DNA from: Streptomyces sp. NBC_00078
GTDB lineage: Bacteria; Actinomycetota; Actinomycetes; Streptomycetales; Streptomycetaceae
Assembly: GCF_026343335.1 (NCBI RefSeq)
Contig: NZ_JAPELX010000001.1
Coordinates: 8,618,001-8,682,000 of the forward strand
Direction: 5' to 3'
Length of the DNA stretch: 64,000 nt
The first letter of the stretch is position 1. Each line of letters begins with the position of its first letter. This document shows positions 32,332 through 41,207 of this stretch, piece after piece. Under the pieces are notes generated by a model, which had not been told where the DNA came from, ran no database searches, and worked only from the letters and a program-made list of their open reading frames with translations. The translations under genes were made by a program, and so were the position numbers.

Positions 32332-33480
32332 TTACGCCTCTTGAGCTGCGTACACTGCCTCCCCTCCCACATGCGTCAGGGTCACCACCGTCTTCGCGAT
32401 CGCCTCGGTCGGCCCGTCGAACGGGTCGCGGTCCAGGACCACCAGATCGGCCAACGCGCCGACCTCCACCCGGCCGGTGTCGTCGAGGTGGTTCACATAC
32501 GCCGATCCCGCGGTGTACGCGGTCAGGGCCTCGGCCAGGCCGATGCGCTCGCCGGGCAGGAACACCGGGGCGTCGTCACCGTCGGGCGCCAGGCGGTTGA
32601 CCGCGACATGGATCCCCTGCAGCGGATCGGGGCTGCTGACCGGCCAGTCGCTGCCCGCCGCGAGCCGGGCCCCCGAGCCCAGCAGCATCCTGAACGGGTA
32701 CTGCCGCGCAGCCCGTTCGGACCCCAGGAACGGAATGGTCAGCTGGTCCATCTGCGGCTCGTGCGCCGCCCACAGCGGCTGGATGTTGGCCGTGGCGTCG
32801 AGCCGGGCGAAGCGCGCCACGTCGTCGGGGTGCACGACCTGAAGGTGCGCCAGATGCGGCCGGGTGTCGCTCGGCCCGTTCGACTCACGCGCGGCCTCGA
32901 TCGCGTCCAGGGCGTCCCGTACGGCCCGGTCGCCCAGCGCGTGGAAGTGGCACTGGAAACCGAGACCGTCCAACTCCGTGACGTACATGAGGAGTTGGTC
33001 GCTGTCGATGAAGCTGGTGCCCCGATTGGCGGTGGCGCAGCCGCGCTTGACGAGATACGGATCGAGCAGCGCCGCCGTGCCGGTCTCGGCCACCCCGTCC
33101 AGCATCAGCTTGACGCTGCCCGCGCGGAAGAGGCCGTGGCTCAACGCGGCCCGCTTCTCGACGAGTTCGGGGATCTGCTCGGCCCCGCGCTCACGGTCCC
33201 ACCACAGGGCGCCGGCCACGCGAGCGGTCAGCGAGCCGTCGCGCGCGGCGGTCAGATACGCCTGCGACGGGTCGTCCATGCCGAGGAAGTCCCCGACGAG
33301 AGCGTCCTGCCAGGCCGTGATGCCGAGCGCGTGCAGATGGCGCTGCGCGTGCAGCAGGGCCGCGAGCCGGTCCGCCGGGGTGACCGGCGGGGTCAGACGC
33401 CCGACGAGCTGCATCGCGCCCTCCTGCAGCGTGCCGCTCGGTTCGCACCGTGGGGCCTGGTCGGCCCCGGTGACCGCACA
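32332..33480 (-). pseudogene. 5'-truncated amidohydrolase (YtcJ-like)
   Basis: The open frame matches the C-terminal two thirds of YtcJ-type amidohydrolase_3 enzymes: PSGTLQEGAM, HFHALGDRAV, HLAHLQVVHPDD, AAGSDWPVSSPDPL and a C-terminal beta-sandwich (GALADLVVLDRDP). Full-length members have about 540 residues and carry an N-terminal HxH metal site. That part is missing, since upstream of the ADQAPRCEPSG segment the frame continues into unrelated sequence next to the divergent tetR gene. Catalysis is therefore unlikely. The truncation point lies near 33480. Confidence 0.7.
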
Positions 33481-33499
33481 TGAAACTGCCCGGGGGCTT

Positions 33500-33516
33500 A
33501 ACACGTCAACGGTGTT
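33500..33516. promoter_or_regulatory. Inverted repeat upstream of tetR gene
   Basis: AACAC-GTCAACG-GTGTT forms a 5-bp dyad with 7-nt spacer, 43 bp before the tetR start. On the minus strand the centre contains TTGAC. A candidate operator for the adjacent TetR protein. Confidence 0.4.
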
Positions 33517-33559
33517 GTCATGAGGTGCGGGCACGGCACCGGCACCAGGGAGGCGGTCC

Positions 33560-34279
33560 ATGAGCGAGCGCGTCGTCCCGCCCGATGCCCGGCGCCGCAG
33601 ACGCCCCACCAAGCAGGGCGTCGTCCTCTCAGAGGAGCTGATCGTCGCCACCGCCCTGCGCCTGATCGAGGAACACGGCGCGGAGGCCCTGTCCGTCCGG
33701 CGCCTGGGCCGCGCCCTCGGTGCCGACCCGAGCTCGCTGTACCGCTATTTCCGCCACACCGACGACCTGATGCTCGCCGTCACCGACGAACTCATCGGCA
33801 GCACCCTGCGTAGCTGGCGCCCCACCGGCGACTGGCGCGCAGACCTCGGGGACCTCGGTCTGCGCATGCACGCGGGCGCCCTCGCCCACCCCCGCGCGGC
33901 CGTCCTCAGCTCCTACCGCGTGACCGGGCGGGCGTACGAGATCCAGGCCGTGGAGACCATCCTCGGCGTGTTGCGCGACGCCGGCTTCCACGACGTCGAG
34001 GCGGTGCGCATCTATCACGCCTTCGTCGACCAGTCCCTCGCCTTCGGCGCCCTCGACTCGGCGAGCGTCGCCCTGCCGAAGGCCGCCCGGGAGGCGGAGA
34101 CGGCCGTGTGGTGGTCCACCTACGCGCGGCTCCCCGCCGACACGCACCCCCACATCGCCGCCACCGCCCGCCACCTCGTCGCCGACATGCCCCACAGCTC
34201 CTACCCGGCCGCACTGGACCTGTTCCTGAGCGCGGCGGCCGCGCGACTGGCGGAGACCCGAGCGGGAAAGGAGACCTGA
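33560..34279 (+). CDS. TetR-family regulator (TetR_C_1 type)
   Basis: The product has 239 residues with helix-turn-helix ALSVRRLGRALGADPSSLYRYFRHTDDLMLAV. The C-terminal domain, containing FVDQSLAFGALD, resembles the tetracycline-repressor-like TetR_C_1 class. GGGAGG precedes the ATG. It is divergent from the truncated amidohydrolase, which was probably its target. Confidence 0.9.
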   Translation: MSERVVPPDARRRRRPTKQGVVLSEELIVATALRLIEEHGAEALSVRRLGRALGADPSSLYRYFRHTDDLMLAVTDELIGSTLRSWRPTGDWRADLGDLGLRMHAGALAHPRAAVLSSYRVTGRAYEIQAVETILGVLRDAGFHDVEAVRIYHAFVDQSLAFGALDSASVALPKAAREAETAVWWSTYARLPADTHPHIAATARHLVADMPHSSYPAALDLFLSAAAARLAETRAGKET

Positions 34280-34408
34280 CGCCCACCAACTCGACACGCT
34301 CGTAAGGGAATTGGCTGGTCGCCGACTGAAAGGGCCGGACCGGGATATCCGTGAGGTATGGGAGCGGCGGGACACGACGCCCCGCGCCCCCGACCGTTCG
34401 GAGGAGAC

Positions 34409-34801
34409 ATGCCACTGGTGGAAGCGGGTTACGTGGTGCTCGACTGCGCCGAGCCCGAGAAACTCGCCGTGTTCTACAAGGAGCTGCTGGAGGCCGAGGA
34501 GACGGATGCGACCGCCAACCGCGTGGAGATCAAGGGCGCCGATGGCTTCCGGCTGGCCTTCCGCCGCGATGTGAACGCGGTGCCGCCGAGCTGGCCGCGC
34601 CCCGAGAACTCCCTCCAGGCCCACCTGGACTTCGTCGTGGCGGACCTGGACGAGGCGGAGCGCAAGGTCGTGGAGCTGGGCGGGCGCCCGCTGGAGACGA
34701 AGGACGCCTCCGGGCCGTTCGAGCAACGCGGGTACGCCGACCCGGCCGGCCACTCCTTCACCCTGCGCCGCGTCACGCCGACGGCACCCAAGCAGGGCTG
34801 A
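34409..34801 (+). CDS. VOC-family (glyoxalase-like) protein
   Basis: This 130-residue protein has two beta-alpha-beta-beta-beta modules of the vicinal oxygen chelate fold (AGYVVLDCAEPEKLAVFYKELL and LDFVVADLDEAERKVVELGG, ending YADPAGHSFTLRR). Members may be metal-dependent dioxygenases or lyases, or bind antibiotics; the metal-ligand set is incomplete, so activity is uncertain. ATG 34409 follows GGAGGAG; the upstream in-frame start adds 17 low-complexity residues. Confidence 0.85.
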   Translation: MPLVEAGYVVLDCAEPEKLAVFYKELLEAEETDATANRVEIKGADGFRLAFRRDVNAVPPSWPRPENSLQAHLDFVVADLDEAERKVVELGGRPLETKDASGPFEQRGYADPAGHSFTLRRVTPTAPKQG

Positions 34802-34828
34802 GTCACCCCACCGGCGGCCCCACCGGCG

Positions 34829-35134
34829 TCAGTCCCGGCCGCCCTTCTCGGCGACCGGCCAGACGCCGGTGGAGCGTTCGATGGCCTTCGCGCCCGTGCG
34901 GTCCACCGCGCTGCGCACCACGGCGAACAGGGCACCCTGGACCGCGGCGGCGAGCAGGATCTCGCCCCAGCCACGCTCCTGGTCCAGGGCGTCGGGCGCG
35001 TCCTCCTCGTGCCGCATCGCCATCCACGTCTTGCGGAACGCGAGCCCGGCGAGGGAGCCGCTGACCCAGCCCAGCGCGAACCCCAGGGGCTTGTAGGCGA
35101 GGGGCAGCTTCATCTTCTTCTTGTTCTTCGCCAC
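34829..35134 (-). CDS. DUF4235 domain protein
   Basis: The product has 101 residues. A strongly basic N-terminus (MAKNKKKMK) precedes a glycine-rich hydrophobic stretch (KPLGFALGWVSGSLAGLAFRKTW) and a second helix (ILLAAAVQGALFAVVRSAVDR). This is the pattern of DUF4235 membrane-associated proteins of actinobacteria, function unknown. The GTG start has AAGGAG 6 nt upstream. Confidence 0.88.
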   Translation of the reverse strand: MAKNKKKMKLPLAYKPLGFALGWVSGSLAGLAFRKTWMAMRHEEDAPDALDQERGWGEILLAAAVQGALFAVVRSAVDRTGAKAIERSTGVWPVAEKGGRD

Positions 35135-35170
35135 GTCTGTCTCCTTCGTCGGTCGGGGCCGGTGCGTCGG

Positions 35171-36184
35171 TCAGGGCCGGCTCTGCGGCGCGATCTGCTC
35201 GGCCGCGGGCGCGGGCCCCGGTGGCGTCCCGGCGCCGAACGGCCGCCCGCCGAGTTCTTCGCGGTGATGGGGCGTGAGCCACCCGGACGGATCCGGCCCA
35301 AGAGGCACGATCCGGGTCGGGTTGATGCCGGTGTGGACCTGGTAGTAGTGCCGTTTGATGTGGTCGAAGTCGACGGTGTCACCGAAGCCGGGCGTCTGGT
35401 AGAGGTCACGAACATACGCCCACAGCACCGGGTTCTCGGCCAGCTTCCAGCGGTTGCACTTGAAGTGTCCGTGGTAGACGGCGTCGAAGCGGACCAGGGT
35501 GGTGAACAGGCGGATGTCGGCCTCGGTGATGGTGTCGCCGACCAGATAGCGCTGCCGCGCAAGCCGCGGCGTGAGCAGCTCCAGACGGCGGAACACGCCG
35601 GTGTACGCGGCCTCGTACTCCTCCTGGTCCGTGGCGAAACCCGCCCGGTACACACCGTTGTTGACGTCCTCGTATATGTCCGCCATCACCGTGTCGATCT
35701 CGTCGCGCAGGGCGTGCGGGTACAGGTCGGGCGCCCCGTCGCGGTGCAGGGCGGTCCACTCGGTGGCGAGGTCGAGGGTGAGCTGCCGGTAGTCGTTGGT
35801 GACCAGCTTCCCGCTGGGGATGTCGACGATCGCGGGCACGCTCACGCCTCCCGGGTAGCCGGTCTCCCGCCGCTCGTAGGCCTCGCTGAGGAAGCGGATG
35901 CCCAGGACCGGGTCACGGCCCCGAGGGTCCAGGGTGAAGCGCCAGCTGCGGTCGTCCTGGACCGGGTCGGCGACGGCGAGGGACAGGGCGTTCTCGAGTC
36001 CGAGCAGTCGGCGGGAGACCAGCGCCCGGCTCGCCCACGGACAGGCACGGCTGACCACCAGCCGGTAGCGGTCCGCCTCCACCGGCCACCCGTCCCGGCC
36101 GTCCGCCGTGATCCGGTCCGTGAAGTGGCTCTTGGACCGCTTGAACGACTTCTTCCCGTACGTGCTGTTGCCCCCGCCGCCCAT
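35171..36184 (-). CDS. Glutathione S-transferase-like protein (glutathionyl-hydroquinone reductase type)
   Basis: The product has 337 residues in the Xi-class/Ecm4 layout: a thioredoxin-fold domain with the active-site CPWASR, then a helical GST_C domain (EDVNNGVYRAGFA, then YLVGDTITEADIRLFTTLVRFD). The family reduces glutathionyl-hydroquinones. Streptomycetes make mycothiol instead of glutathione, so the natural thiol may differ. GGGAGG precedes the ATG. It is divergent from the CDF transporter. Confidence 0.88.
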   Translation of the reverse strand: MGGGGNSTYGKKSFKRSKSHFTDRITADGRDGWPVEADRYRLVVSRACPWASRALVSRRLLGLENALSLAVADPVQDDRSWRFTLDPRGRDPVLGIRFLSEAYERRETGYPGGVSVPAIVDIPSGKLVTNDYRQLTLDLATEWTALHRDGAPDLYPHALRDEIDTVMADIYEDVNNGVYRAGFATDQEEYEAAYTGVFRRLELLTPRLARQRYLVGDTITEADIRLFTTLVRFDAVYHGHFKCNRWKLAENPVLWAYVRDLYQTPGFGDTVDFDHIKRHYYQVHTGINPTRIVPLGPDPSGWLTPHHREELGGRPFGAGTPPGPAPAAEQIAPQSRP

Positions 36185-36280
36185 GTTTCCTCCCTGCGGT
36201 GCGTGTCCCTCAGGGGACGCGTTCCCCGAATTCGGCCGCCCGCACGGTGTGAGCCGCCACGAGAGGGGCAGTCGGCGAAG

Positions 36281-37249
36281 GTGAGCGGGACATCTTCGCA
36301 CGACAGGACAGACCGCAGGACTCGCGTCACCGTGCTGGTGGCGCTCGCGGCAAATCTCGTGATCGCGGTGGCGAAGGCCGTCGGCGGCCTGCTGGCCGGA
36401 TCACCGGCTCTGCTCTCGGAGGCCGCGCACTCCGTGGCCGACAGCCTCAACGAGGTGTTCCTGCTGGCCGCGCTGCGCCGCAGCCGCCGCCCCGCCGACA
36501 TGCGGCATCCCTTCGGCTACGGCAAGGAGCGCTTCTTCTGGTCGCTCCTCGCGGCCGTCGGAATCTTCGTCATGGGTGGCTGTTTCTCCTTCTTCCAGGG
36601 CGTCGAGGCCCTCAGAAACGGCGCCGAGGAGAAGTTCAGCGGCTATGTGGCGGGCCTGATCGTGCTCGGCGTCGCCTTCGTCGCGGAGGGTGCGTCACTG
36701 CTGAGGGCGCTGCATCAGGTGCGCCGGCAGGGCGGCAGGAGCGGTATGCAGGACCCCGCACTGCGCACGGTGGTCGCCGAGGACGGCACCGCGGTGCTCG
36801 GTGTGACGCTGGCCGCCGCGGGCATGGCGCTGCACATGGTCACCGGACAGGTGGTGTGGGAGGCGTCGGCGTCGCTGGCGATCGGCGTGCTGCTCGTTTT
36901 CGTCGCCTACCGCCTGGGCAGCGAGGCGCGCGACCAGCTCATCGGGGAGTCCGCCGACCCGGAGACGGCGGCCCGGATCCGCGAGCTGCTCGACGCGCAG
37001 CCCGAGATCGACAGCGTGGAGGCACTGTTCACGATGAAGACGGGCCTCGACACGGCCCTGGTGGCCGCCCGTATCGACCTGATGCCCGGGCTGGACAGCG
37101 AGCTGGTCGAGGAGGTCGCCGTACGGATCAAGCGGTCCCTGGCGGACGCCGTGCCCGAGGCCGACCAGATCTTCCTCGACATCACCGACCGGCCGGCCCA
37201 GGAGGCGCTGGAAAGCCCCGCCGCGACGGGGGAACGCGGCGGGGCCTGA
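36281..37249 (+). CDS. Cation diffusion facilitator (CDF) family transporter
   Basis: The product has 322 residues and six membrane helices. The metal site is visible in helices II and V (HSVAD and a degenerate VVAED...) together with the GYGKERFFW loop. A cytoplasmic ferredoxin-like C-terminal domain follows. CDF proteins export Zn2+, Fe2+, Mn2+ or similar in exchange for protons. The GTG start has no strong ribosome-binding site. The gene is followed by a 23-bp tandem repeat. Confidence 0.88.
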   Translation: MSGTSSHDRTDRRTRVTVLVALAANLVIAVAKAVGGLLAGSPALLSEAAHSVADSLNEVFLLAALRRSRRPADMRHPFGYGKERFFWSLLAAVGIFVMGGCFSFFQGVEALRNGAEEKFSGYVAGLIVLGVAFVAEGASLLRALHQVRRQGGRSGMQDPALRTVVAEDGTAVLGVTLAAAGMALHMVTGQVVWEASASLAIGVLLVFVAYRLGSEARDQLIGESADPETAARIRELLDAQPEIDSVEALFTMKTGLDTALVAARIDLMPGLDSELVEEVAVRIKRSLADAVPEADQIFLDITDRPAQEALESPAATGERGGA

Positions 37250-37310
37250 CACACGCGTGCCCTGCGCCATTCACTTCATGCGTACTCGAACGAAGACTTT
37301 TTCCGGGCCC

Positions 37311-37471
37311 GGTTCAGGGACAGGTCCCGGCCCGGTTCAGGGACAGGTCCCGGCCCGGTTCAGGGACAGGTCCCGGCCCGGTTCAGGGACGGGTCCCGGC
37401 CCGGTTCAGGGACGGGTCCCGGCCCGGTTCAGGGACGGGTCCCGGCCCGGTTCAGGTGCAGGCCCCGGCCC
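37311..37471. repeat. Seven-copy 23-bp tandem repeat between convergent genes
   Basis: The unit begins GGTTCAGGGAC and ends GGTCCCGGCCC. Six copies (37311, 37334, 37357, 37380, 37403, 37426) differ only at one base, A in the first three and G in the last three; a degenerate seventh starts at 37449. Each unit contains GGGAC..GTCCC, able to form a small hairpin. It lies 62 bp after the CDF stop and 42 bp before the convergent nitroreductase stop. It is too regular and too short-spaced for CRISPR. Confidence 0.92.
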
Positions 37472-37512
37472 GGGTCAGGGCTCGGTGATCCGGCCCCCGG
37501 CCCGGGCCAGGA

Positions 37513-37959
37513 TCACTTCTCTCCGGGTTCGAGGACGAAGACCGGGATCTGCCGGTCCGTCTTCTTCTGGTAATCGGCATATGGCGGGTAGGCCTCAACG
37601 GCACGCTCCCACCACTCGTCCCGCTCGGCGCCGCTGATCTCACGGGCGACGTAGGCCCGCTTCTCCGGTCCGTCCTGGAGCTCCACCTGGGGGTCGGCCT
37701 TGAGGTTGTGGTACCAGACCGGGTGCTCGGGGGCGCCGCCCTGCGAGGCGACCACGGCGTACCGGCCGTCGTGCTCGACACGCATCAGCGGCGTCTTGCG
37801 GATCTTGCCGCTCTTGACGCCGCGGTTCGTGAGCACGATCACGGGCAGCCCGGTGTCCCGCAGGGTCGTCCCCTTCGTGCCACCGGAGCTCTCGTACAGC
37901 TCCACCTGATCCCGCACCCACTGCGCCGGACTCGGTTCGTACTCGCCCTCGAGAGGCAT
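37513..37959 (-). CDS. Nitroreductase-family deazaflavin (F420)-dependent oxidoreductase
   Basis: This 148-residue split-beta-barrel protein of the Ddn/DUF385 family shows LPVIVLTNRGVKSGKIRKTPLMRVEHDGRYAVV and VWYHNLKADPQVELQDG, the usual F420-binding strands. Members use reduced F420 to reduce quinones or nitro compounds. ATG 37959 was chosen at the start of family similarity; the SD sequence is weak. Confidence 0.88.
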   Translation of the reverse strand: MPLEGEYEPSPAQWVRDQVELYESSGGTKGTTLRDTGLPVIVLTNRGVKSGKIRKTPLMRVEHDGRYAVVASQGGAPEHPVWYHNLKADPQVELQDGPEKRAYVAREISGAERDEWWERAVEAYPPYADYQKKTDRQIPVFVLEPGEK

Positions 37960-38069
37960 GGCATCCGTCCCATCGTCGTGTCGTACGGCTGACTGGCACC
38001 CCGCGTCAACACCGGTGCGCGCAGGATTCATCCATACCGCACCGGCCTTCGGCCACGCAGCCGTGAAGA

Positions 38070-38693
38070 TCAAGCCACCATCCGTACCGCGAGCGCTGTG
38101 ATCACGCCACTCGACAGCAGCGCCGTCACCAGCCTCCCCCGCCGGCCCGTCAGCGCCCGGCCGAGCAGAGCCCCGCCCCCGGCGAGCAGCAACTGCCAGC
38201 TCGCGGACGCGGCGAAGGCGGCCGCGACGAACACCCCCTGCTCCAGGGGCGGCGCCGCCTGTGCGGTGCGGGTGCCGAGGACCAGCGCGGCGAAATAGAT
38301 CACCGTGGTGGGGTTGAGCAGCGTGACCCCCAGCAGGCTCAGGTACGCCCGTACGGCACTCGGGGGAGGCGGGGCAAACCGGGCGGTGAGCCGGTGACCG
38401 CGGTACAGCCGCAGCGCCGCGACCGCGCCCCGCACCGCCAGGGCGGCCAGCACGACGGCCGAGGCCCAGCGCAGCGGCCCCAGTACGGGCCGCAGAGCGG
38501 CCGCTAGCGCGGAGCCGCCGAGCGTGGCCAGCAGGGCGTAGAGCCCGTCCGCGGTGGCGACGCCGAGCGCCGCGCAGGCACCGGTCCGCAGCGACGTACG
38601 GGCGGTCAGGGACACGAGGTAGGTCGCGACCGCGCCTACGGGAACGGCGATGCCGTAGCCCGCGACCAGGCCCGCGACGAGCGCGGCGGTCAC
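38070..38693 (-). CDS. LysE-family amino-acid exporter
   Basis: The product has 207 residues and six hydrophobic helices with LysE/RhtB features: N-terminal VAGLVAGYGIAVPVGAVATYLV, central GVTLLNPTTVIYFAALVLG. Such proteins export lysine, threonine, homoserine or related compounds with protons. The GTG start at 38693 is set by family length; no good ribosome-binding site was found nearby. Confidence 0.82.
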   Translation of the reverse strand: MTAALVAGLVAGYGIAVPVGAVATYLVSLTARTSLRTGACAALGVATADGLYALLATLGGSALAAALRPVLGPLRWASAVVLAALAVRGAVAALRLYRGHRLTARFAPPPPSAVRAYLSLLGVTLLNPTTVIYFAALVLGTRTAQAAPPLEQGVFVAAAFAASASWQLLLAGGGALLGRALTGRRGRLVTALLSSGVITALAVRMVA

Positions 38694-38972
38694 GACGCGG
38701 GAAGCGTCGGCCTCCGGTGCCGGCCGGACTGCTGCTGGAACCGCACCGGCATGGCAGTGGCGGTCAGCGGCAGCAGGGTGAACGTCGCAGGCATGACCGG
38801 ATTCTGGTCGCGGCCGCGGCCGGCCCACAACCGAATTCCGATGCGTGAGCGAGCATCCCCGGCCAGATTGCCCGGACCACCGATCTGGCCGAACTTCACG
38901 TCGCCCTATAGGTGCCCCGGGCATCTAATGAAGATCTGCACGACGCACGCTCTTCGTCTGCGAGGTCTTTCC

Positions 38973-40172
38973 ATGATGGAAACGGAACCCGTCGCGTTCC
39001 CCCAGGACCGGACCTGTCCCTACCACCCGCCCACCGCCTACGAGCCCCTTCGCGCCACCCGCCCGCTGTCCCGGATCACCCTCTACGACGGCCGTCCGGC
39101 CTGGCTCGTCACCGGTCATGCCCTGGCCCGCGATCTGCTGGCCGACCAGCGGCTGTCGACCGACCGCACCCACCCCGACTTCCCGGCACCCACCGAACGC
39201 TTCTCGGCGGTGAAGAACCGGAGGGTCGCGCTGCTCGGTGTCGACGACCCGAAACACCGCACTCAGCGGCGGATGATGGTCCCCAGTTTCACTCTCCGGC
39301 GGGCCGTCGAACTGCGCCCCGAGATCCAGCGGATCGTGGACGAGCGGATCGACGCGATGGTGGCCCAGGGGCCGCCCGCCGAGCTGGTGAGTGCCTTCGC
39401 GCTGCCCGTGCCGTCGATGGTGATCTGCGCACTGCTCGGCGTCCCCTACGCCGACCACGAGTTCTTCGAAGGACAGTCACGCCGGCTGCTGCGCGGCCCC
39501 ACGGTCGAGGACGTGCAGGACGCTCGCGACCAACTCGACGCGTACTTCGAGGAGTTGATCGACCACAAGCAGAAACAGCCCGAGCCGGGCGACGGCGTGC
39601 TGGACGAACTCGTCCACCAGCAGCTGCGCGAGGGAGTGCTCGACCGCCAGGAAGTCATCTCGTTCGCGACCATCCTGCTGGTCGCCGGTCACGAGACGAC
39701 CGCCAACATGATCTCCCTCGGAACCTTCACGCTCCTCCAACACCCCCAGCGGCTGGCCGAGTTGCGCGGCGACAAGGAGCTGGTGCCTGCGGCGGTGGAG
39801 GAGCTGATGCGGATGCTGTCCATCGCGGACGGGCTGCTGCGCCGGGCCACCGAGGACATCGAGGCGGGCGACACGACGATCCGGGCGGGCGACGGCGTCA
39901 TCTTCGCGACCTCGGTCATCAACCGAGACGAGGACGTCTACCCCGCACCCGACACCCTCGACTGGCATCGCTCCGCCCGCCACCACGTCGCGTTCGGCTT
40001 CGGCATCCACCAGTGCCTCGGCCAGAACCTGGCCCGCGCCGAGTTGGAGATCGCCCTGCGCACCCTCTTCGACCGGCTGCCCACGCTGCGCCTCGCCGCT
40101 CCGGCGGACGAGATCCCCTTCAAGCCCGGCGACACGATCCAGGGGATGCTGGAACTCCCCGTGACCTGGTAA
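38973..40172 (+). CDS. Cytochrome P450 (CYP105-like)
   Basis: The product has 399 residues with canonical motifs: AGHETT in the I helix (238-243), E277-L-M-R280 (ExxR), and haem loop FGFGIHQCLG with Cys348. The N-terminal half (CPYHPPTAYEPL, TLYDGRPAWLVTGHALARDLLAD, LLGVDDPKHRTQRRM) is typical of the streptomycete CYP105 family, which hydroxylates xenobiotics and secondary metabolites. ATG 38973 follows GAGGT by 6 nt. It forms a pair with the downstream ferredoxin, its likely electron donor. Confidence 0.92.
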   Translation: MMETEPVAFPQDRTCPYHPPTAYEPLRATRPLSRITLYDGRPAWLVTGHALARDLLADQRLSTDRTHPDFPAPTERFSAVKNRRVALLGVDDPKHRTQRRMMVPSFTLRRAVELRPEIQRIVDERIDAMVAQGPPAELVSAFALPVPSMVICALLGVPYADHEFFEGQSRRLLRGPTVEDVQDARDQLDAYFEELIDHKQKQPEPGDGVLDELVHQQLREGVLDRQEVISFATILLVAGHETTANMISLGTFTLLQHPQRLAELRGDKELVPAAVEELMRMLSIADGLLRRATEDIEAGDTTIRAGDGVIFATSVINRDEDVYPAPDTLDWHRSARHHVAFGFGIHQCLGQNLARAELEIALRTLFDRLPTLRLAAPADEIPFKPGDTIQGMLELPVTW

Positions 40173-40185
40173 GAGGCTGCAGGCC

Positions 40186-40392
40186 ATGCACATCGACAGG
40201 GACATCGACATCGACAGGGACGTCTGCATCGGGGCCGGCCAGTGCGCGATGGCCGCCCCGGGCGTCTTCTCCCAGGACGACGACGGATTCAGCACGCTGC
40301 TGCCGGGCCGCGAGGACGGCGGCGGCGATCCGATGGTGCGGGAGGCCGCCCGGGCCTGTCCGGTGGGCGCCATCACCGTGTCCGAGAGCTGA
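40186..40392 (+). CDS. Ferredoxin (3Fe-4S type) for the adjacent P450
   Basis: The product has 68 residues with the cluster ligands CIGAGQC and CPVGA, the layout of single-cluster P450-linked ferredoxins. The N-terminus contains an Ile-Asp repeat (HIDRDIDIDRD) ahead of the first cysteine. It starts 13 nt after the P450 stop and would pass electrons from a ferredoxin reductase to it. Confidence 0.92.
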   Translation: MHIDRDIDIDRDVCIGAGQCAMAAPGVFSQDDDGFSTLLPGREDGGGDPMVREAARACPVGAITVSES

Positions 40393-40395
40393 GGT

Positions 40396-40760
40396 TCAGC
40401 GGGACATCAGCAGCCGCGCCGCCTCACGCGCCCCCCGCGCGGGCTCGGTGCTCCCGGTGATTCCGGCGCTGACCATGGCGCTTCGGCCAGCAGGAACAGC
40501 TGCCCGCCAGGGCGCCGGGCAGCCTCGCCGAGGCCACCAGTGCGACGAGGTAGTCCCGGAACGCCCGCTTGTGAGCCCGCACCTGGGCCACCACGCGGGC
40601 CGACGTGGCGCCCAGCTCGCCGTAGGAATATCCAGCCACACCCACGGAAACCGTCTTCGCCGAACCGTCGCTCCAGCCAGTCGAAGACGGCCAGGATCCG
40701 TTCCCGGGGATCCTGCTGACGCTCCACGAACTCGGCGAGCCGGCCGCGCCGGCGCACTGA
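40396..40760 (-). pseudogene. Frameshifted C-terminal remnant of a TetR-family regulator
   Basis: Four segments in three minus-strand frames line up as one TetR C-terminal domain: ERQQDPRERILAVFDWLERRFGEDGF, then YGELGATSARVVAQVRAHKRAFRDYL with LVASARLPGALAG, then QLFLLAEA, then VSAGITGSTEPARGAREAARLLMSR. At least three frameshifts occur within about 350 bp, and no helix-turn-helix part is found upstream. Confidence 0.75.
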
Positions 40761-40889
40761 TACGCCTGCGCGGGATGGGTGTCCGGTTCGGTGAGCCGCA
40801 CTCCGGTGAGGTGGGGGAGGACGGTGTGCGACCTGAGTTCGGGTGGGAGTGCGCGCTGGACCGACTGGGCGTGGGCCGATACGCGCTCA

Positions 40890-41178
40890 GGGCCTGTCGG
40901 CGACGGTGAAGGAAGTACGGGTGCGTGAGCGGGCGCTCTCGACGACCCGCGGTGTGGAGAGCGCGATCGGGGCCCTGGCGAGGTCTCCGACGAGGCGGGT
41001 GCCGCGCCGAGGAGGACCGGTACGAGGTCGACGTGGATCTCGTCCAGGAGCCCGACGCAGAGGGCCTGACGGGCCGGCTCGCCCGCGGCCACCCCCAGGC
41101 ACGTTCCCCGGCGGCGGCCATGGCCTGGCGTACAGCGCTGTGCAGCCCGTCGGTGACGAACGTGCCGAGCGGCGGCCG
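40890..41178 (-). pseudogene. Frameshifted remnant of a dihydrofolate-reductase-family protein
   Basis: Three minus-strand segments in different frames follow the order of RibD_C/DHFR-like proteins: GTFVTDGLHSAVRQAMAAAG, then EPARQALCVGLLDEIHVDLVPVLLG, then APIALSTPRVVES. The N-terminal half and intact frame are missing. It lies next to the tetR remnant; the two may once have been a regulator-target pair. Confidence 0.72.
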
Positions 41179-41207
41179 ACGACGTGACATCCCCTCGGTC
41201 GTCGCCC

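Noticed and set aside
37311..37471. Possible CRISPR array
   Set aside because: The 23-bp units are directly contiguous with no spacers, and no cas genes are present.
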